This document shows positions 34,326-47,600 of a DNA stretch of 64,000 nucleotides, piece after piece. This DNA comes from Nymphaea colorata (lineage: Eukaryota; Streptophyta; Magnoliopsida; Nymphaeales; Nymphaeaceae). The notes beneath the pieces are model-generated. The model worked only from the letters and a program-made list of their open reading frames with translations, was not told where the DNA came from and did not search any database. Position 1 is the stretch's first letter. Every line of letters starts with the position of its first letter. The position numbers were made by a program, and so were the translations under genes. Location of the stretch: contig NC_045138.2 of assembly GCF_008831285.2 (NCBI RefSeq), forward strand, positions 2,458,143 to 2,522,142, given 5' to 3'.

Positions 34326-36459
34326 TGAAAAATTTCTGGCTCTGCGCCTGCTAAAGAACATAGTTCAAATGGGCAGGCTGAGGGTGCGCGCTGCGCATGC
34401 TTAGTTTGACTTGCGAGGGGCTATGCTCTTATACTAAAAAGGGTAGTCGGTTTTACATGTAATTTGAAGCATGCTATCCCACCACCTAATACTGATGCAG
34501 TATTGGACCCTAGGGGCAGGGGAAAAGGGAAAGCTTTGGCTCTTGTTTGGGTGGTGGGATAACATCCCGCTCACCCAACCATGAGATACAGTTTATTAAT
34601 AACTTAATTACCCAAATTTTGACATACATCTTCCAACTTATTGAAATATAAGAATTTAGAATTATTGTTCATTTATTAAATTTACATACTACAATTGAAA
34701 AGGTAAAACTAATTAGATTTACCTTCTTGTCATCTTCTGCAGTGTATTTATTTCAAGTTATAGAAAGTGGACTCTTTACTTTTGGATTTTTAGATTTATA
34801 TCATATTAACATACAAGTTGAATTTGTTAATGATTAGACAATTGTAAATGTTGAATATATTAATATTAGTGTTTCATTTTCATTGGCTTTGTTTTCTGTT
34901 GATATATTGGTACTTGCCACACAGTTTTTTTTTTTTTTTGAAATATGCAATTATAGATCTTGTTATCAACTCAATTATTGCTTGATGGTATGGATTATAC
35001 ATGTGGTCAAGTCATTTTACAACTTTTTTTTTTATATTTAAATGACAAGTTATGTAGTGTTTTTCTTTCAAAAATAATAGTTAACAAAACCTGGGCCAAG
35101 TCATCGAGTTGACCTGCTGAGTCAGGAGTCAAGAATGAACGAGTCGATTCCCAAGTCACCTTGTTTTAAAACATTGGTTGCAATGAAGGCATTTTTCTTG
35201 TTATGTATTTTCATGATAGCTCATATCATGATTATTAAAGATTCTAGATAGAGCTCGACCCTAATTTGTCAGACATCCTTATTATTAGTTTGATGCCTAT
35301 GGGCATTAATGTCTTTGTGTTAATGAGGTTTGAATATTATATTAGCTGACATACATTGGATTCACACCAGACATTAACGCAGCCCCGGATCCTAAGGCCA
35401 AAGGAAAAGGAAACAACCCAGAAAGGGGGGGTGGGCGGGGGTGGTGTTCTCATTCTGAACAGTAGGGTGAAATACTCCACTCACACTTCGAAATTAGTTT
35501 TTATGTAATTTAATTGGTAAAAATTACTCGGAACAATGTCAAAGCTTCAAGTTTGTTAATAGTATTACAATGTTTGATTTTCATGTCATTCATTGTCCAT
35601 TGCACTTCATTAGCTCTCATGAGAGTCTAGCTCAACATTTGATCTTAACTTTAAAATGGCGCCAAATTACATTATTGAATGAAACTATAATCAGCACACC
35701 AATTTGAGCTTCAGTGGTCCTCAAGCAACTGACACTTTTTTTTTTTTTCTTCTGCAGTTAATTCATCATTTTTTTGGCGAATCAGAATTCAATAGTTCAG
35801 GTTTTCATGGACATTTCACTTGGAAACTGCTCCTTTTTTTCCCTTATTGGTTCAGCAGTTTATGTTAACATCAGGGACACTCAACCCAATGTCTAGAACA
35901 CACTAAGAAAGATATATATTCTTAAATATAATACTCACAAAGCATATATAAAGCATAATGATTGAGCAGTGACATGCATGTACAATCTAATTAAAAAAGT
36001 AAACATGCATTCCTTCCCCAAAAAGTGGCTATATATTCTGAATACTTGGCTAACTGTGATTTGGTCATGTCAATTAATTGGACACATACTCTTGGATCTG
36101 TTTGTTCAGAATTGCAGATAAATTGTTATAGACTCTAAAATCATTGAATCTTTGGTTCTAATAAACAAAATCAACCACTCAAATAAGCCAATATAAGATT
36201 TGATATTATGTTTTGCATGTTTAGAATCTTGAAAAGGAAGTTAGCAAAAAGTTCTCCTAGTGCAGCTAAACAAATGGAGAGAGACAGAGGGGGAGGTGTC
36301 TCACCATGATAGTGACAAATAAAATGACAGCAGCTGGGACCCTAGAGAATAGCCATTCATTGCATAAAGAGGGATAAAGCTTAATATATATATGACCAAC
36401 TTGAAAGAATGTTGATTTGCAAAAGTTGGTCCATAGACTACCCAAAAGTGCTGCTTTGC
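34323..36459. other. Upstream region of the AGL12-type gene
   Basis: No gene is seen. It is AT-rich, with a G run at about 35,418-35,440. It contains GAGTCGATTCC-type debris around 35,085-35,160 and TATATATA at about 36,385. It probably includes the AGL12 promoter. Confidence 0.45.
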
Positions 36460-36540
36460 TATATCAGCCCCCCTAAGGCTTTCTTCTAAGTTGTGAAGGC
36501 AGTGAGAGAGGAAACACAGAAGCAGCAGCAGCAGCAGCAG
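36460..36540 (+). promoter_or_regulatory. Candidate core promoter and CAG-repeat leader of AGL12
   Basis: TATATCA at 36,460 lies 135 bases before the ATG and is followed by a GA-rich stretch and about six CAG units at 36,521-36,540 in the presumed 5' UTR. A second candidate box (AATATATATAT) lies near 36,384. The transcription start cannot be fixed from sequence. Confidence 0.35.
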
Positions 36541-36594
36541 CCTTGAAGCTAGTCTAAACTAGTGGAAGGTTGTCTGTTAAGACTCCAACTACAT

Positions 36595-39500
36595 ATGGCA
36601 CGCGGCAAGGTACAGCTTAGGCGCATCGAGAACCCAGTGCATCGCCAAGTCACCTTCTGCAAACGGCGAGCTGGGCTGCTGAAGAAGGCCAAGGAGCTCT
36701 CTGTGTTGTGTGATGCTGACATTGGCCTCATCATCTTCTCCACCCATGGGAAGCTTTATGAACTTGCTACCAAGGGGTTGGTACATTACTCTTTTGTGCT
36801 TGACCTTAGTGATTAACTTCTTTGAGAAATTGGGAAATTCTTTAGTATATACTTATCTGGTGACAAGAAGCTAGCAGATAGCAGGTTACAACAGATGTGC
36901 AGAAAATGTCACATTCCCTGAAAATTGTAATATGATCAATAGTTGTTATTTGTATTGACAAGATCATTAATCATGACAGAACCATGCAAGGCTTGATTGA
37001 GAGGTACATGAAGTCAGCACAGGGAGCACATGGGCAAGAAAGTGAAGCAAGTTTTACCAGGGTAAGGGACATTTAGAAGCTATAATTGGATCGTATAATG
37101 AACACTATATCAACTTTTCAACCGATTTTTTTCCTTTTCTCTCTCTGAAAATATGAAAGATTTTATCCTACAACTAAGTTACGTATCTTTTCTTTGGTAC
37201 TTGATCTAAAGTACGCCTTGTTGCTACAGGGGTCTGAGCAACAGATATCCATGATGAACCAAGAGATACAGCTGTTGCAGAAGGGCCTCGGGTAATTTTT
37301 CTGAAAACTTTTCCATTTGTCTTGATGCAATTGAGTTGTAGTACCTTAATGTGGTTAACAGAATTAGACATTTAATTTCCTAAGACTAACTCAAGTTTGA
37401 ATTTCAATCATCATTTTAGCTGGCTATTTTCTTACATAAACCAAATAAAAGGAAGCTAAGCAGATCATTGAACAAGTAGCAGTAAAATCGGAACATAATG
37501 TACCATAATTTCACATCCTTTAGTTGGGGTTCATTTTATTTTGCAAGAAATTGGCATCTAATATTGTCCAACACCAAACATTTCAAATTGAAAGGTTCTG
37601 TAAGGGAAAGAGTGCTGACATTTAAATCCAATCCATGGTACTTGCACGCATTGTTGTATTCCCCTTCTATTTTACACCATCAGTAATACTCAAGGGAGGG
37701 GCGAGACCGAGGGGCATGAACCCCGAGGTGATGCACTAATCAAACTATGAAAAAGCAAAAAAAAAAAAAAAAAAAAAACCTTCATCTTTCTTGAAAAGTC
37801 TCCTTCAAGCTTGTTTTTCAACAACCGACATTTCTTGCAGTTACATGTTCGGAGGGGGAACAGCAAACATGACACTCGACGAACTGCACTTGCTGGAGAG
37901 GCACCTCGAGCTGTGGATGTGTCAGATACGCACAGCCAAGGTGAAATACTACTTAAAAACCTTCAAAACTAGCTAGCCTTAGTCAATGAGATTAAGATCT
38001 TTTTGAAGGCTTACTGGGGGGCAGTCCAGTTGGTGCCAAAAGTGATGTTCTTTGTTATTAACAAGAAAGGCTCCTTCTGCTAAAAATTTTGTTTTGCTGT
38101 CATCTGTTTCTGTTTCAGAATGATATCATGTTTCAAGAGATAGAGCTGCTGAAAAACAAGGTTCTTATTCTTTTCCCATCATCTTCATGAGCTTTACATA
38201 TGTAGACTACCACAATTTTGCAGTTAGTTCATACTGGAATTGCATTAGAATCTGAACAAATTCCTCAATAGCCAATAGGAAACTCTCTGCTACTTGAGAC
38301 TGCATATATCCTGTGACTTGTGATGTTGTGCATTGTTTTACCTGTATCTTCGTGCTCAAGCTTGATCACGCACTACACCTATTCTATGGATGACTTTTAG
38401 CTCATGTTATAAATAAATGAACCAGCCAGATGATAGTTGAGTATGCACTGTCTATCAACATGGTTCACAATTTCATGCTTAGCCACATGTTGATCATAGC
38501 AACCTCCAACTGTATGCTTCACAGCCACCCATTTATGCACATGTTCCTAGCTAAGATGAGCATATTGTACGGCACATCTTATGCCACTAAATATGAAAAC
38601 TTTCAGCAGCACAAGTGGGCTAATCATTACCTCGCACATGCACTACCAATGAAAAATGAACAAATGAAAAGGAAAAGAGGAGTGGAAAGAGATTCATGAG
38701 TTTGATACTTGTGGCTATGGACTGCTACCTATATGTAATGGGCAACATAATAAAAATGTGATTTTCCTACAACAACAGGCGGATCAGATTCGACCAATTG
38801 ACAAAGTGTGCAGGAAAACTGGATTTGGTGCAGAGAAGGAAATGGAAAATTCTCCAAATCTGAAAAACTGAACCTTTTTCTCTCCTATTCAGTTCAGGGA
38901 GCAGCTCAGCTCCATATCTGTCACCATCTTGGCTTTTGGTCTCTGCAATTTGGTAATAGGAAACAGGCAAACAAAAGTAACGCCAAAGGCTAAGGGCCAT
39001 GCCTAGGAGCCATGTGACCAGGCCTCATGTGCAACTTAAAGGGGCACTTGCTTTTGCCAATAAAGGGAAAAAAAGCGGTGTTCCTGAGCCACGTTCTTCC
39101 AGACACCAAAATCTTATGGAATCCCCAAAATCCATAAAAGATAAATCTAAAGGCAGTCTTACTGTGAAAAATCATTCGGCTCTACAGTGAATTCAGGAAG
39201 GCCATCCACCTGTCATGTCTTAATGCAGATCAAGCACTCCCTCCCTCTCTCTCTCTCTCTACAACTGCACACACACAAGCACATGGGCACATAAAAAAAT
39301 TTAAGAACAGAGTATAAAAAAACACATTTTTTTATACTCTGTTCTTAAATTTCTTGCTCTATATGACAACCAAACTGGGGTCACCAGCCAGACCATTAGA
39401 CATATTATGCTAAGCAAGATCCAGCCAGATCTGGAGTATCAAACTCTCGACCTTCTTTAGCTTGATGGTCTTAAGTTCCACACTCTGGCCAGAAGCTGTC

Positions 39501-42295
39501 CTTTGGCGCTCCCCATGATAAAATTATAAAACAGCGGCCCGCCATGAGACTGAATCATCAGTAGATGTGAAAAGATTATAAGAATATATACTTGTATGTA
39601 GCTCTTTTCCTTTCTGCTCATGATTGAACAAGTTAAACCAAGTCAACATGGTGTTCTACACCTGCATTGGAATTTGAGAAACTTCGTCTTGCTTGTTTGT
39701 AGGAGGACGTTCTCAAGGCAACACATGGTTTTCTTCAAGGGAAGGTAAGCCACTGTACTACCCAACTCTTTATCACCCCAAAACTGACCTTTCCGATTCG
39801 CATTCTTCTGTATCGGCCTTAAATACCGCTTTTAAAATTTTTTAAATTAATGTCATAATACTTTTCACTTATATTGGCCAATTCTTTGAGGGGGCTACGT
39901 GAATATCTCCCCGCATATCACATCTGCAGGTACCGATACGCTGCGTATCGGTTAACACATACTGCTGATATTGATAAAACTGGGACTCTCATGGGGGCTT
40001 TTGTGCCATAGGTCCAGAGAATATCTAAAGCTCTAAGCATTGATGATTGTTAGATTTTTTCATGTTTTAATCATCAAGAAAACAGAGAGTCCACGGTGAA
40101 CTTTTTTTATTTGAGAGGGCTCTGTAGATTCAGTCAATTACAACCACGCTTTTGAACCCATGCAATAAGATTATGCCTGTTTGGCTGTTCCTGGAGCAGG
40201 CAGAACAAGAAGTGCTGGATGTTCTGTTGTTTCTGGAACAGGTGGAACATGCTGTCCTCCCAGAAACAAACATAACTCGAAGAACAGTGGGATGTCAATG
40301 AATGTGATTTGAATTGGACATGCTCTTAACTATGTCCGCACTTTTGAACATTCGCATATTGGGGATTCAAATTCGGATTTATACGAATCCAAATATGAAA
40401 TCTGATTTCACAATTTGAATCCGGTCCGTATCCGATCATTGAATCCAATTTTGAACAAATCTAGCTAATTTTTAAAATGTAAGGGTATTAAATATAAGAT
40501 ATTTGTTTAAAACTAAACCGGATCTGAATCTAAAACCAATCGGATGTCATTTCTTATATTTGAATCTGATGTCATTTCTTAATTGGACGTTAATTTTTTT
40601 TTCATATTCGATTTTTTTCAGAATGGTTCGATTGGATATGTGAACATCCCTAAATGCCAACATTCACAGAGTTACTTCACCTGTCCTTGCTCCAGCAGTC
40701 GACATCTTACCGTTGGATGCTGGAGAAGGTTGGGGGAAGTATCTTTTGTGGTGTTCGCGTCCGTCTTGATGGAATGGATTTGTAGCGTTTCGTTCCAACA
40801 CTGGAACAACGAACCAAACACACCCTAAAAGGTTCTTTGCTCCAACCTTTTTCCGAAAACAATGGTTTTAGTATTTTTTTTATAATTTTTTAACAATTGA
40901 ATATCTATTTTGGATTTGACCAATGTTTCTGTAAGAAAATTCATAGGAATGGATTTTGATTTTTTTTTTTTTAAACCTTCCGATCGAGAAAAACCAACGT
41001 CCCATTTTAAATGTTTTAGCGATAGAAAACGTTACTAACGGAGACCCGAGAACAACGTTGGTCCCAATGGTATTAATGATGGAAAGATATGAGGAAAAGC
41101 TTGTGCGTCTTTTAGAATGTTTGGCTTCACTTCAGCTTCATTCTCTAGGAAAACAAAGATCGTGTTTGCCATACCTGGGAAAGTTGAAGTCAAAACTCCA
41201 ACTTTGAGGGGAAAAGCTGGTAATGAATTTCCTGGTGCTGTCAATTGGTGTGCCCTTCTTTCTCAGTCAAACAAGCTTGGCAGGGCCGCAAACAAGTTGG
41301 GGGATACACTAAAGAGGCTGAAGTCTCTTCCTTTTTCCTACTGCTTTCAGGATCTAGGGCTACTTCAGGACATGGGTGGAGAGCATGACACATATCAACT
41401 AGAATGTCGTCTACCTATTATTTGCAGTCCAAAAGAATAGTACCCACGAAAATCGAACTGACCACCAGACTTTTGTTGGTCCACCAGTCCGACTAGTTAT
41501 GTTATGTCCCTCAGAGCAAAGAGGAAGGAGGCAAGGGGACATTAGTTATCATTTTGCTGACATGGCTTGTAGCTCAAAGAAGGACACCACTAGTACTTTA
41601 ACTTACTGGTCTTGATTAGGGGTGAACAATGAGTTGAGCTACTTGAACTCGACTAGTTAAAGCTCGGTCTGATGAACGAGTTCGTGCCGAGTCATTTGCT
41701 TAATGAGTCGAGCTCGAATTCATGAGTCAACTCGTTCAAATAATCGAGTTGAGTTTGAGCTCAACACGTAACTGCTGAGTCGAGCTCGATTCTTAATCGA
41801 GTTTGTCGAGCCTTAATCAAGTTGATATATTCAAGCGAGTTTTAAGAGTTTGTCTCGAGTCGAGTTTGAGCTCAACATGTAAATATGAATATCAACTCTA
41901 TTCAAACAAGTTTGTCGAGCCTTAATCGAGTAGAGCTTTAGCTCAACACGTAATGATGAATATCAATTCTATTCAAACGAGTTTGTCGAGCCTTAATCGA
42001 ATCGAGTTCAACACGTAACTGTCGAGTCGAGCTCGAGCTGCTTCCGTCATGCTATTTTAGAGAGGTTTCATTAGCCAAGCCGAGCTCGAACTGACTGAAC
42101 TAGGGCTCGACTCGGCTCGTGTTCACCCATAGTCTTGATGGGATGTTTTTGCAGTTTAGTTTAAGAAAGAGATAACTAATTAAGTGTTTGTGTCTTTTGC
42201 AGCTGGATGAGCAAAGTGGGTTCTACGATGTGCCCAACATGTTTGAAGGCATTCCATATCCATTAACCATTCCTAACGAAATATTTCAAATGTAA
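36595..42295 (+). CDS. AGL12: MIKC-type MADS-box transcription factor, AGL12/XAL1 clade
   Basis: Seven exons: 36595-36776, 36980-37061, 37230-37291, 37841-37940, 38119-38160, 39703-39744 and 42203-42295, giving 200 residues. The internal sizes 62, 100, 42 and 42 bases are the standard MIKC pattern. Residues 1-60 are the DNA-binding MADS domain (starts [20 protein letters not shown]), followed by a short I region and a K domain with [18 protein letters not shown] and [11 protein letters not shown]. The C-terminus [13 protein letters not shown] matches the conserved AGL12 ending. AGL12/XAL1 in Arabidopsis acts in root development and flowering; that role here is by family. Intron 1 is short (203 bases), but introns 5 and 6 are 1.5 and 2.5 kb and carry a hairpin and two MITE-like insertions. 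No coding damage is seen. Confidence 0.95.
39297..39352. repeat. Perfect 26-bp inverted repeat in AGL12 intron 5
   Basis: Arms 39,297-39,322 and 39,327-39,352 are exact reverse complements, separated by the four bases CACA. Each arm contains TTAAGAACAGAGTATA or its complement. It would form a stable hairpin in DNA or intronic RNA. Confidence 0.85.
40285..40655. mobile_element. MITE-like element, GGGATGTCAATG family, in AGL12 intron 6
   Basis: The ends GGGATGTCAATGAAT and GTGAACATCCCTAA are imperfect inverted repeats. The interior has the GAATCCAAATATG and TCCGGTCCGTATCCG words seen in the element at 33,027. No target duplication could be assigned. Confidence 0.45.
41617..42131. mobile_element. 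Intact 515-bp hAT-like MITE in AGL12 intron 6
   Basis: Termini are TAGGGGTGAACA and TGTTCACCCATA. The 8-base target duplication GTCTTGAT is exact on both sides (41,609-41,616 and 42,132-42,139), as expected of the hAT superfamily. The interior is CTCGAG-rich and holds two units of the 70-bp GAATATCAA repeat. No transposase is encoded. It ends about 70 bases before exon 7. Confidence 0.85.
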
Positions 42296-42490
42296 TGAGT
42301 CTTAACTAACTTAGGTCTGGGTGATAAGGGACACCATTTATATATATATATATATATTGTGTTTGACTACATCATGTATTAGCATGGCGCGGACTGATCA
42401 TATATAGCCAGTAGTGTGCCTTATGTAATTTGAAATTTGAATATGCTTGATTGTCACTTTGCGTGCATGTAATATTAATCTCAACATTTG

Positions 42491-42529
<39 letters not shown>

Positions 42530-44172
42530 GTTTGCCTATTCTCTCTTTCTCTCTCTCTCTCTCTCACACACACACAAACACACACACAATAGTTTGCCTA
42601 TTCTCTCTTTCTCCCTCACACACACATAATAGTTTGCCCATGTAATTTTGATTAAAAACGTCATTATCACTCGTGTACTGCTCCTAATATTAACATTCTC
42701 TCTCTTTCTCTCTATGTTGTTTTGTTTGCATGTCTGTTAAGTTTTGAACGCACCCTATCTTTCTTTCTCTCTCCTTGTATATTTTATTCTTCTATTTTGT
42801 TTTTGCGGTTTGTTTTTGTATGTAAGAGACTTCTTGTCCCTAAATTTTGTTATGCATTCTCATTTTATAGGATCTTTTTTTTTGTCTCTCTTTCTCTCTC
42901 TCTCTCTCTCCCCTCTATATATATATATCCCTTTGCACATTTTTTTCCCAATCTCTCTCTTGGTTATATTTGCTTGCCACTTTTTTGTATTTTTTTTTTA
43001 ACACCTTGTTACCTACTTCATGTTTTTAAAACACATGAATAAAACAATAGTAATACAATACTTTTGTTTCAAATTAAAACATGGTATGATTATAAATTTG
43101 TTTTTAAATATACCAATCAATCTCACATAATCATGCAATGAGTCCTTTCCTAGATCAAGAACATATGTAGGGCAGGTTTGGATGACACCTAAAAGAAAGC
43201 TGTTTTGAAAAAAAGAATATTGCGAAAAACATGTTTCTCAATCATTTTCTAAAAATTGGTTTGTGTGTTTGAATGACACATCCAAAATACAACCAGGTTA
43301 TTCATTCCCTTTTTTGAAAACCAGGTTTTCTCAAAAATGAGTTTTGCTACCAAACGGGGTCTACAATCAATGTATACAATCAACTACCAAATCTCCTCAC
43401 ATGCTTCAAACATCACTAACACGCATGTTGTCTACCTGCAAGCCCCACCTGGAACCTGCAATGACTGCCAGCAATACCTTTTTATCTTGTAAAATTATGT
43501 AATTATTTGTTCATGTGCGGTGCTTAATTATTTGTACATATACCCATTCAGAGTGAAAGAAGAATGTATATAGAGTTATCTTTTCTGCTCTGTCTTTTAT
43601 CTCTGTTCTTAGCTCTATTCTTCTTTACCACCATCTTTTTCTTCGACTACCAAATCTCCTCTCCATTACTTGGGATTTTACGCAGATCAAATAAGTAGAA
43701 CATGTTTTGGAATGGTGATGACTGATGATAAATGGTAGTTTTCTGTCAGCCATCTCAGATTCCAACCGCTTTGAACAGCATATTAGATTAAATTGAATAA
43801 CAATTCGCTAAAATGCCAAAATAATCAAAACTCAAATTGGTTTCTCTGATCTCAAGAAGAATGAGATGCATTTTTCTGCATAATATGCTGCAACAGTTCA
43901 ACTGTTCTTTCAAAGAAAGCTGCAGAAAATATCTTTTACTGGTTTGCTGGACAACTATGAAATTTGAAAATTACTTACCAAATACCAGCCATACATAATC
44001 TCCAGACATGTAAAAAGTCTTTGTTACTGCTTGGAATTGCATTCTGCTTCGAATAATCAATCAAACATAAATGCAGCAACAAATTCAGTAACCATGATGA
44101 CAAAAGAAAACAGCTGCATGAGATGGCTACTTTTATCAAGAAACCTGCTGCGTTGTTTAATGATCATGTGAC
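42296..44172. other. Downstream region of AGL12 with CT, CA and TA simple repeats
   Basis: A (TA)10 tract lies at 42,339-42,358. Alternating CT and CA tracts lie at 42,492-42,626, with the phrase AATAGTTTGCC repeated. Another CT tract is at 42,884-42,910. The rest is AT-rich with no gene. The copia element starts at 44,173. Confidence 0.6.
44168..44172 (+). repeat. Target-site duplication of the copia element, left
   Basis: GTGAC directly precedes the 5' LTR and is repeated directly after the 3' LTR at 49,116-49,120. Confidence 0.95.
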
Positions 44173-44541
44173 TGTTAACAGAAACACCAAGAAGGCTCTC
44201 AATGTGTATTACTTGGGAGATGAAAAGTCATATCTCTTGAGAGATGAAAAGTCATGTCTGTTGGAAGATGAAAAGTCATGTCCCTTAGGGAATGAAAAGA
44301 CATGTCTCTTGAGAGATGAAAAGTCATGTCTCTTGAGGGATGAAAAGTCATGTATGTTGAAAGATGAAAAGTCATGTCTCTTGGGAACTAGAGACCCCTT
44401 ATGTAACTCCTCTATATAAATGAGTCTCTCCACCAAAAGAAGGCAAGCAAGAAATGATAGACTAGTGGACGTAGGCCTATTGGCTGAACCACTTTAAAAA
44501 TTTTTGTCCCTTTAATTATTTCTTCATTTTGATTTCTTACA
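44173..44541 (+). repeat. 5' LTR of the copia element
   Basis: 369 bp with TG and CA ends. Positions 44,213-44,380 are seven exact-length 24-bp units of the type TTGAGAGATGAAAAGTCATG. A TATA-like CTATATAAATGAG at about 44,411 lies after the repeats and is the likely LTR promoter. Confidence 0.95.
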
Positions 44542-44553
44542 TGGTATCAGAGC
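44542..44553 (+). other. Primer-binding site of the copia element
   Basis: TGGTATCAGAGC follows the LTR with no gap and is the standard complement to the 3' end of plant initiator Met-tRNA. Confidence 0.9.
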
Positions 44554-44621
44554 CACTGGTCCTTGTTAGTGTTGCTGCTAGATCCTAAGGATTACATCTT
44601 TTGTTGCCGCGTTTCATTCTC

Positions 44622-47600
44622 ATGGCAAATCAAGAAGCATCATCAAATACAAGAGTCAACTCTGATACGGGTATGAATTTTCTTGCTTCTCCTCTTCAGT
44701 GCCCAAGCAATTTACAGCATTTCCTCACCATCAAGTTAAATGCTGAAAATTATCTTATTTGGGAATCTCAATTCACTTCAATTTTGATCTCATTTGGTCT
44801 TATGGGATATATTGATGGAAGCAAACCTGCTCCATCAATGTTTAGAAGTGGAACAACTGAAATTAGTTCAGAATATATTGAATGGTTGAGAAATGATCAA
44901 CTACTTTTGAGTTGGATTAAGTCCTCTCTATCTGAAGCAATACATACCCAAATTATTGGTTTAAAAACCTCTCTAGAGGTTTGGAGCGCTCTTAGGCAGT
45001 CATATGCCACTCAATCTAGGGCTCGAATAATGCAGTTAAAATCACAGTTTCAAGATTTGAAAAAGGGGTCTAGTTCTATGGATGTTTATATAAACAAAGC
45101 AAAATCTATTGCTCATCAATTAGCCATTGCATCCAAACCTGTTGATGAAGATGATCTTGTTCTTCAAATTCTTAGAGGATTGCCAAGTGAATATCTTGCT
45201 TTTAAAGTCAGTATGGAAACTCGAAAGGACCCTGTCTCTTTGAACGAACTTCATGGGCTTCTACTCATACAAGAAGCCAACTTAAAAGAAGATGATTCTC
45301 AAACTTTTGAATCTATTATGCCGGCTGCGAATATTGTCTCAAAACAAGTTTACAACAACCAAACCAACTACAGAGGTCGTGGTAGAAACAACTATCAATC
45401 TAGAGGAGGAGTCCGGAAAAGTGATCAATACAAAGGTGATCGTTTTGTGTGCCAAATATGTGGAAAAGTTGGTCATATTGCAAAGTTTTGTTGGTCATAT
45501 ACTAACTTGCTTAAAGAAAAAGAGACAACGCCTCCTCAAGCATATCATGCAGTTTCTTCTAGCACTCTGAATCAAGACATTGGAGATGACAATTGGTATC
45601 CTGACTCCGGTGCGACTCATCACATCACCAATGATATCAATAACTTGTCCATTCATGCCAAATACAAAGGTGGAGATGCAGTAAAAATTGGAGATGGATC
45701 AGGTTTGAGAATTTTTCATATTGGTTCTTCAAAGACATCTCAAAATTTAGTTTTAAATGATCTCCTTCATGTGCCCAAAATAACAAGAAACTTGTTATCT
45801 GTACAACGTTTTTCTAAGGATAATGGAGTCTATTTTGAGTTTCATCCTAATATGTGCTATGTTAAGCAGCAGGAAACGGGAAAAATTCTTCATCAAGGAA
45901 CGAGCAGTGATGGGCTATATAAGATAGACCTTAGTAGCAAAAAAAAGGAAGTACAACTTGGAGAAAGACATACTATTGGGCAGTGGCACAAAAGACTTGG
46001 TCACCCTTCATTTTCCATTGTTAAGAAGGTTTTGAACAAGTATGATTTGTCTTATTATGATGATTGTTTAAATTATTTGTGTGAAGCTTGTCAAAAGGCT
46101 AAGAGTCATAAACTTCCATTTAATGCTATTTCAAGTAAGGTGAAACGCCCGCTTGAACTCATTTATTCTGATGTATGGGGTCCAGCCCCAGTGGAGAGTG
46201 TGAATGGTTTTAAGTACTATGTGATTTTTATGGATGCGTTTTCAAGATATACTTGGATTTATTTGATGAAAAAAAAATCAGATGTCAGTCATGTTTTTAA
46301 AGCTTTCAAGGCACTTTCTGAAAATCTCACTGGGCACAAGATAAAATATTTTCACTCAGATTGGAGAGGAGAATTTCAAGGGCTTCAATCATATCTTGTC
46401 GATAATGGGATTGGACATAGAATATCATGTCCTCATACCCCTGAACAAAATGGAGCAGCTGAAAGGAGACATAAACATATTGTTGAAACAGGTTTATCTC
46501 TAATGGCAGAAGGTAATATTCCTAAGAACTTTTGGTCATATGCTTTTTGTACTGCTGTATATTTGATTAACCGAATGCCAACCAAGATTCTTGATTTTGC
46601 TTCTCCTTTGGAAAAATTGTTCAAAGAGAAACCTGACTATGGCTTCCTCAAAATCTTTGGATGTGAATGCTTTCCTTGTTTAAGAGCTTATCAGAAAAAT
46701 AAATTAGATTACCGTTCTGAAAGATGTGTTTTCTTGGGTTATGCTCCTCAACATAAAGGATATTATTGTTTGGGTGTACGAACCCGTAAAATCTATATTT
46801 CGAGACATGTCCAATTTAATGAGAAAAAATTTCCTTTTATTGATACTCAAGAAACTAGAACTCAAGATCTAGAAACTCAAAACCAAGCCATAATTTTAAC
46901 CTCCCCTCATGAATATCAGTTCTCAAACCCTACAATACCATCATCTAGTACCTCCACAACTTCAGAGGAACCCTTACTTCAGTCTGAAACAAATAGTGAA
47001 TCTCAACCTGAAACTCTTGAAAATGAGGAGCCTACCCAATCCAATGAAAATGAACCAAATCAAGAACGAGTCCATCCTATGACTACTAGATCTCAAGTGG
47101 GAATCTTCAAACCTAATTCTAAATACAATGAGTTCCATACATATTTTTCTAGCAAACACTCTCTTCCAAGAGCTCTTGTCTCCACTCTTCTTGAAGACAA
47201 AGAACCCTCAAGTTTTAAGGAAGCATATGAAGATGAAAATTGGAGGAAGGCCATGCAAGAAGAATATGATGCTCTTATTCGAAACAATACTTGGAAACTT
47301 GTTCCAAAGAAAGAAGCCAAACACATTGTAGGATATAAATGGGTGTTCAAAATCAAGCGAAAGGCAGATGGATCATTGGAAAGATACAAGGCTAGACTCG
47401 TCGCCAAGGGATATAGTCAAAAAGAAGGAATTGACTATACTGAAACCTTCAGTCCTGTTGTGAAGCCTACTATAATTCGAACAGTATTGACTATTTCTAT
47501 TAGTCACAAATGGAAAATACATCAGCTGGATATTCAAAATGCATTCTTATATGGATCTATTTCAGAAGAAGTTTATATGGCTCAACCACCCGGATTTCAA

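Noticed and set aside
41440-41515. Degenerate tRNA-like stretch on the minus strand (GTTCGATTTTCGTGGG)
   Set aside because: It resembles a B box, but the rest does not fold as a tRNA and no poly-A tail or target duplication marks a SINE.
42722-43042. Hydrophobic open frames in CT- and TA-rich DNA
   Set aside because: They are translations of simple repeats (Leu-Ser and Tyr-Ile runs), not genes.
44213-44380. CRISPR-like regular repeat in the LTR
   Set aside because: The units are contiguous without spacers and lie in a plant retrotransposon LTR.
44123-44419. 98-codon frame over the 5' LTR
   Set aside because: It is the LTR 24-bp repeat read in the open frame, entered from unrelated flanking DNA; no evidence of a host gene.
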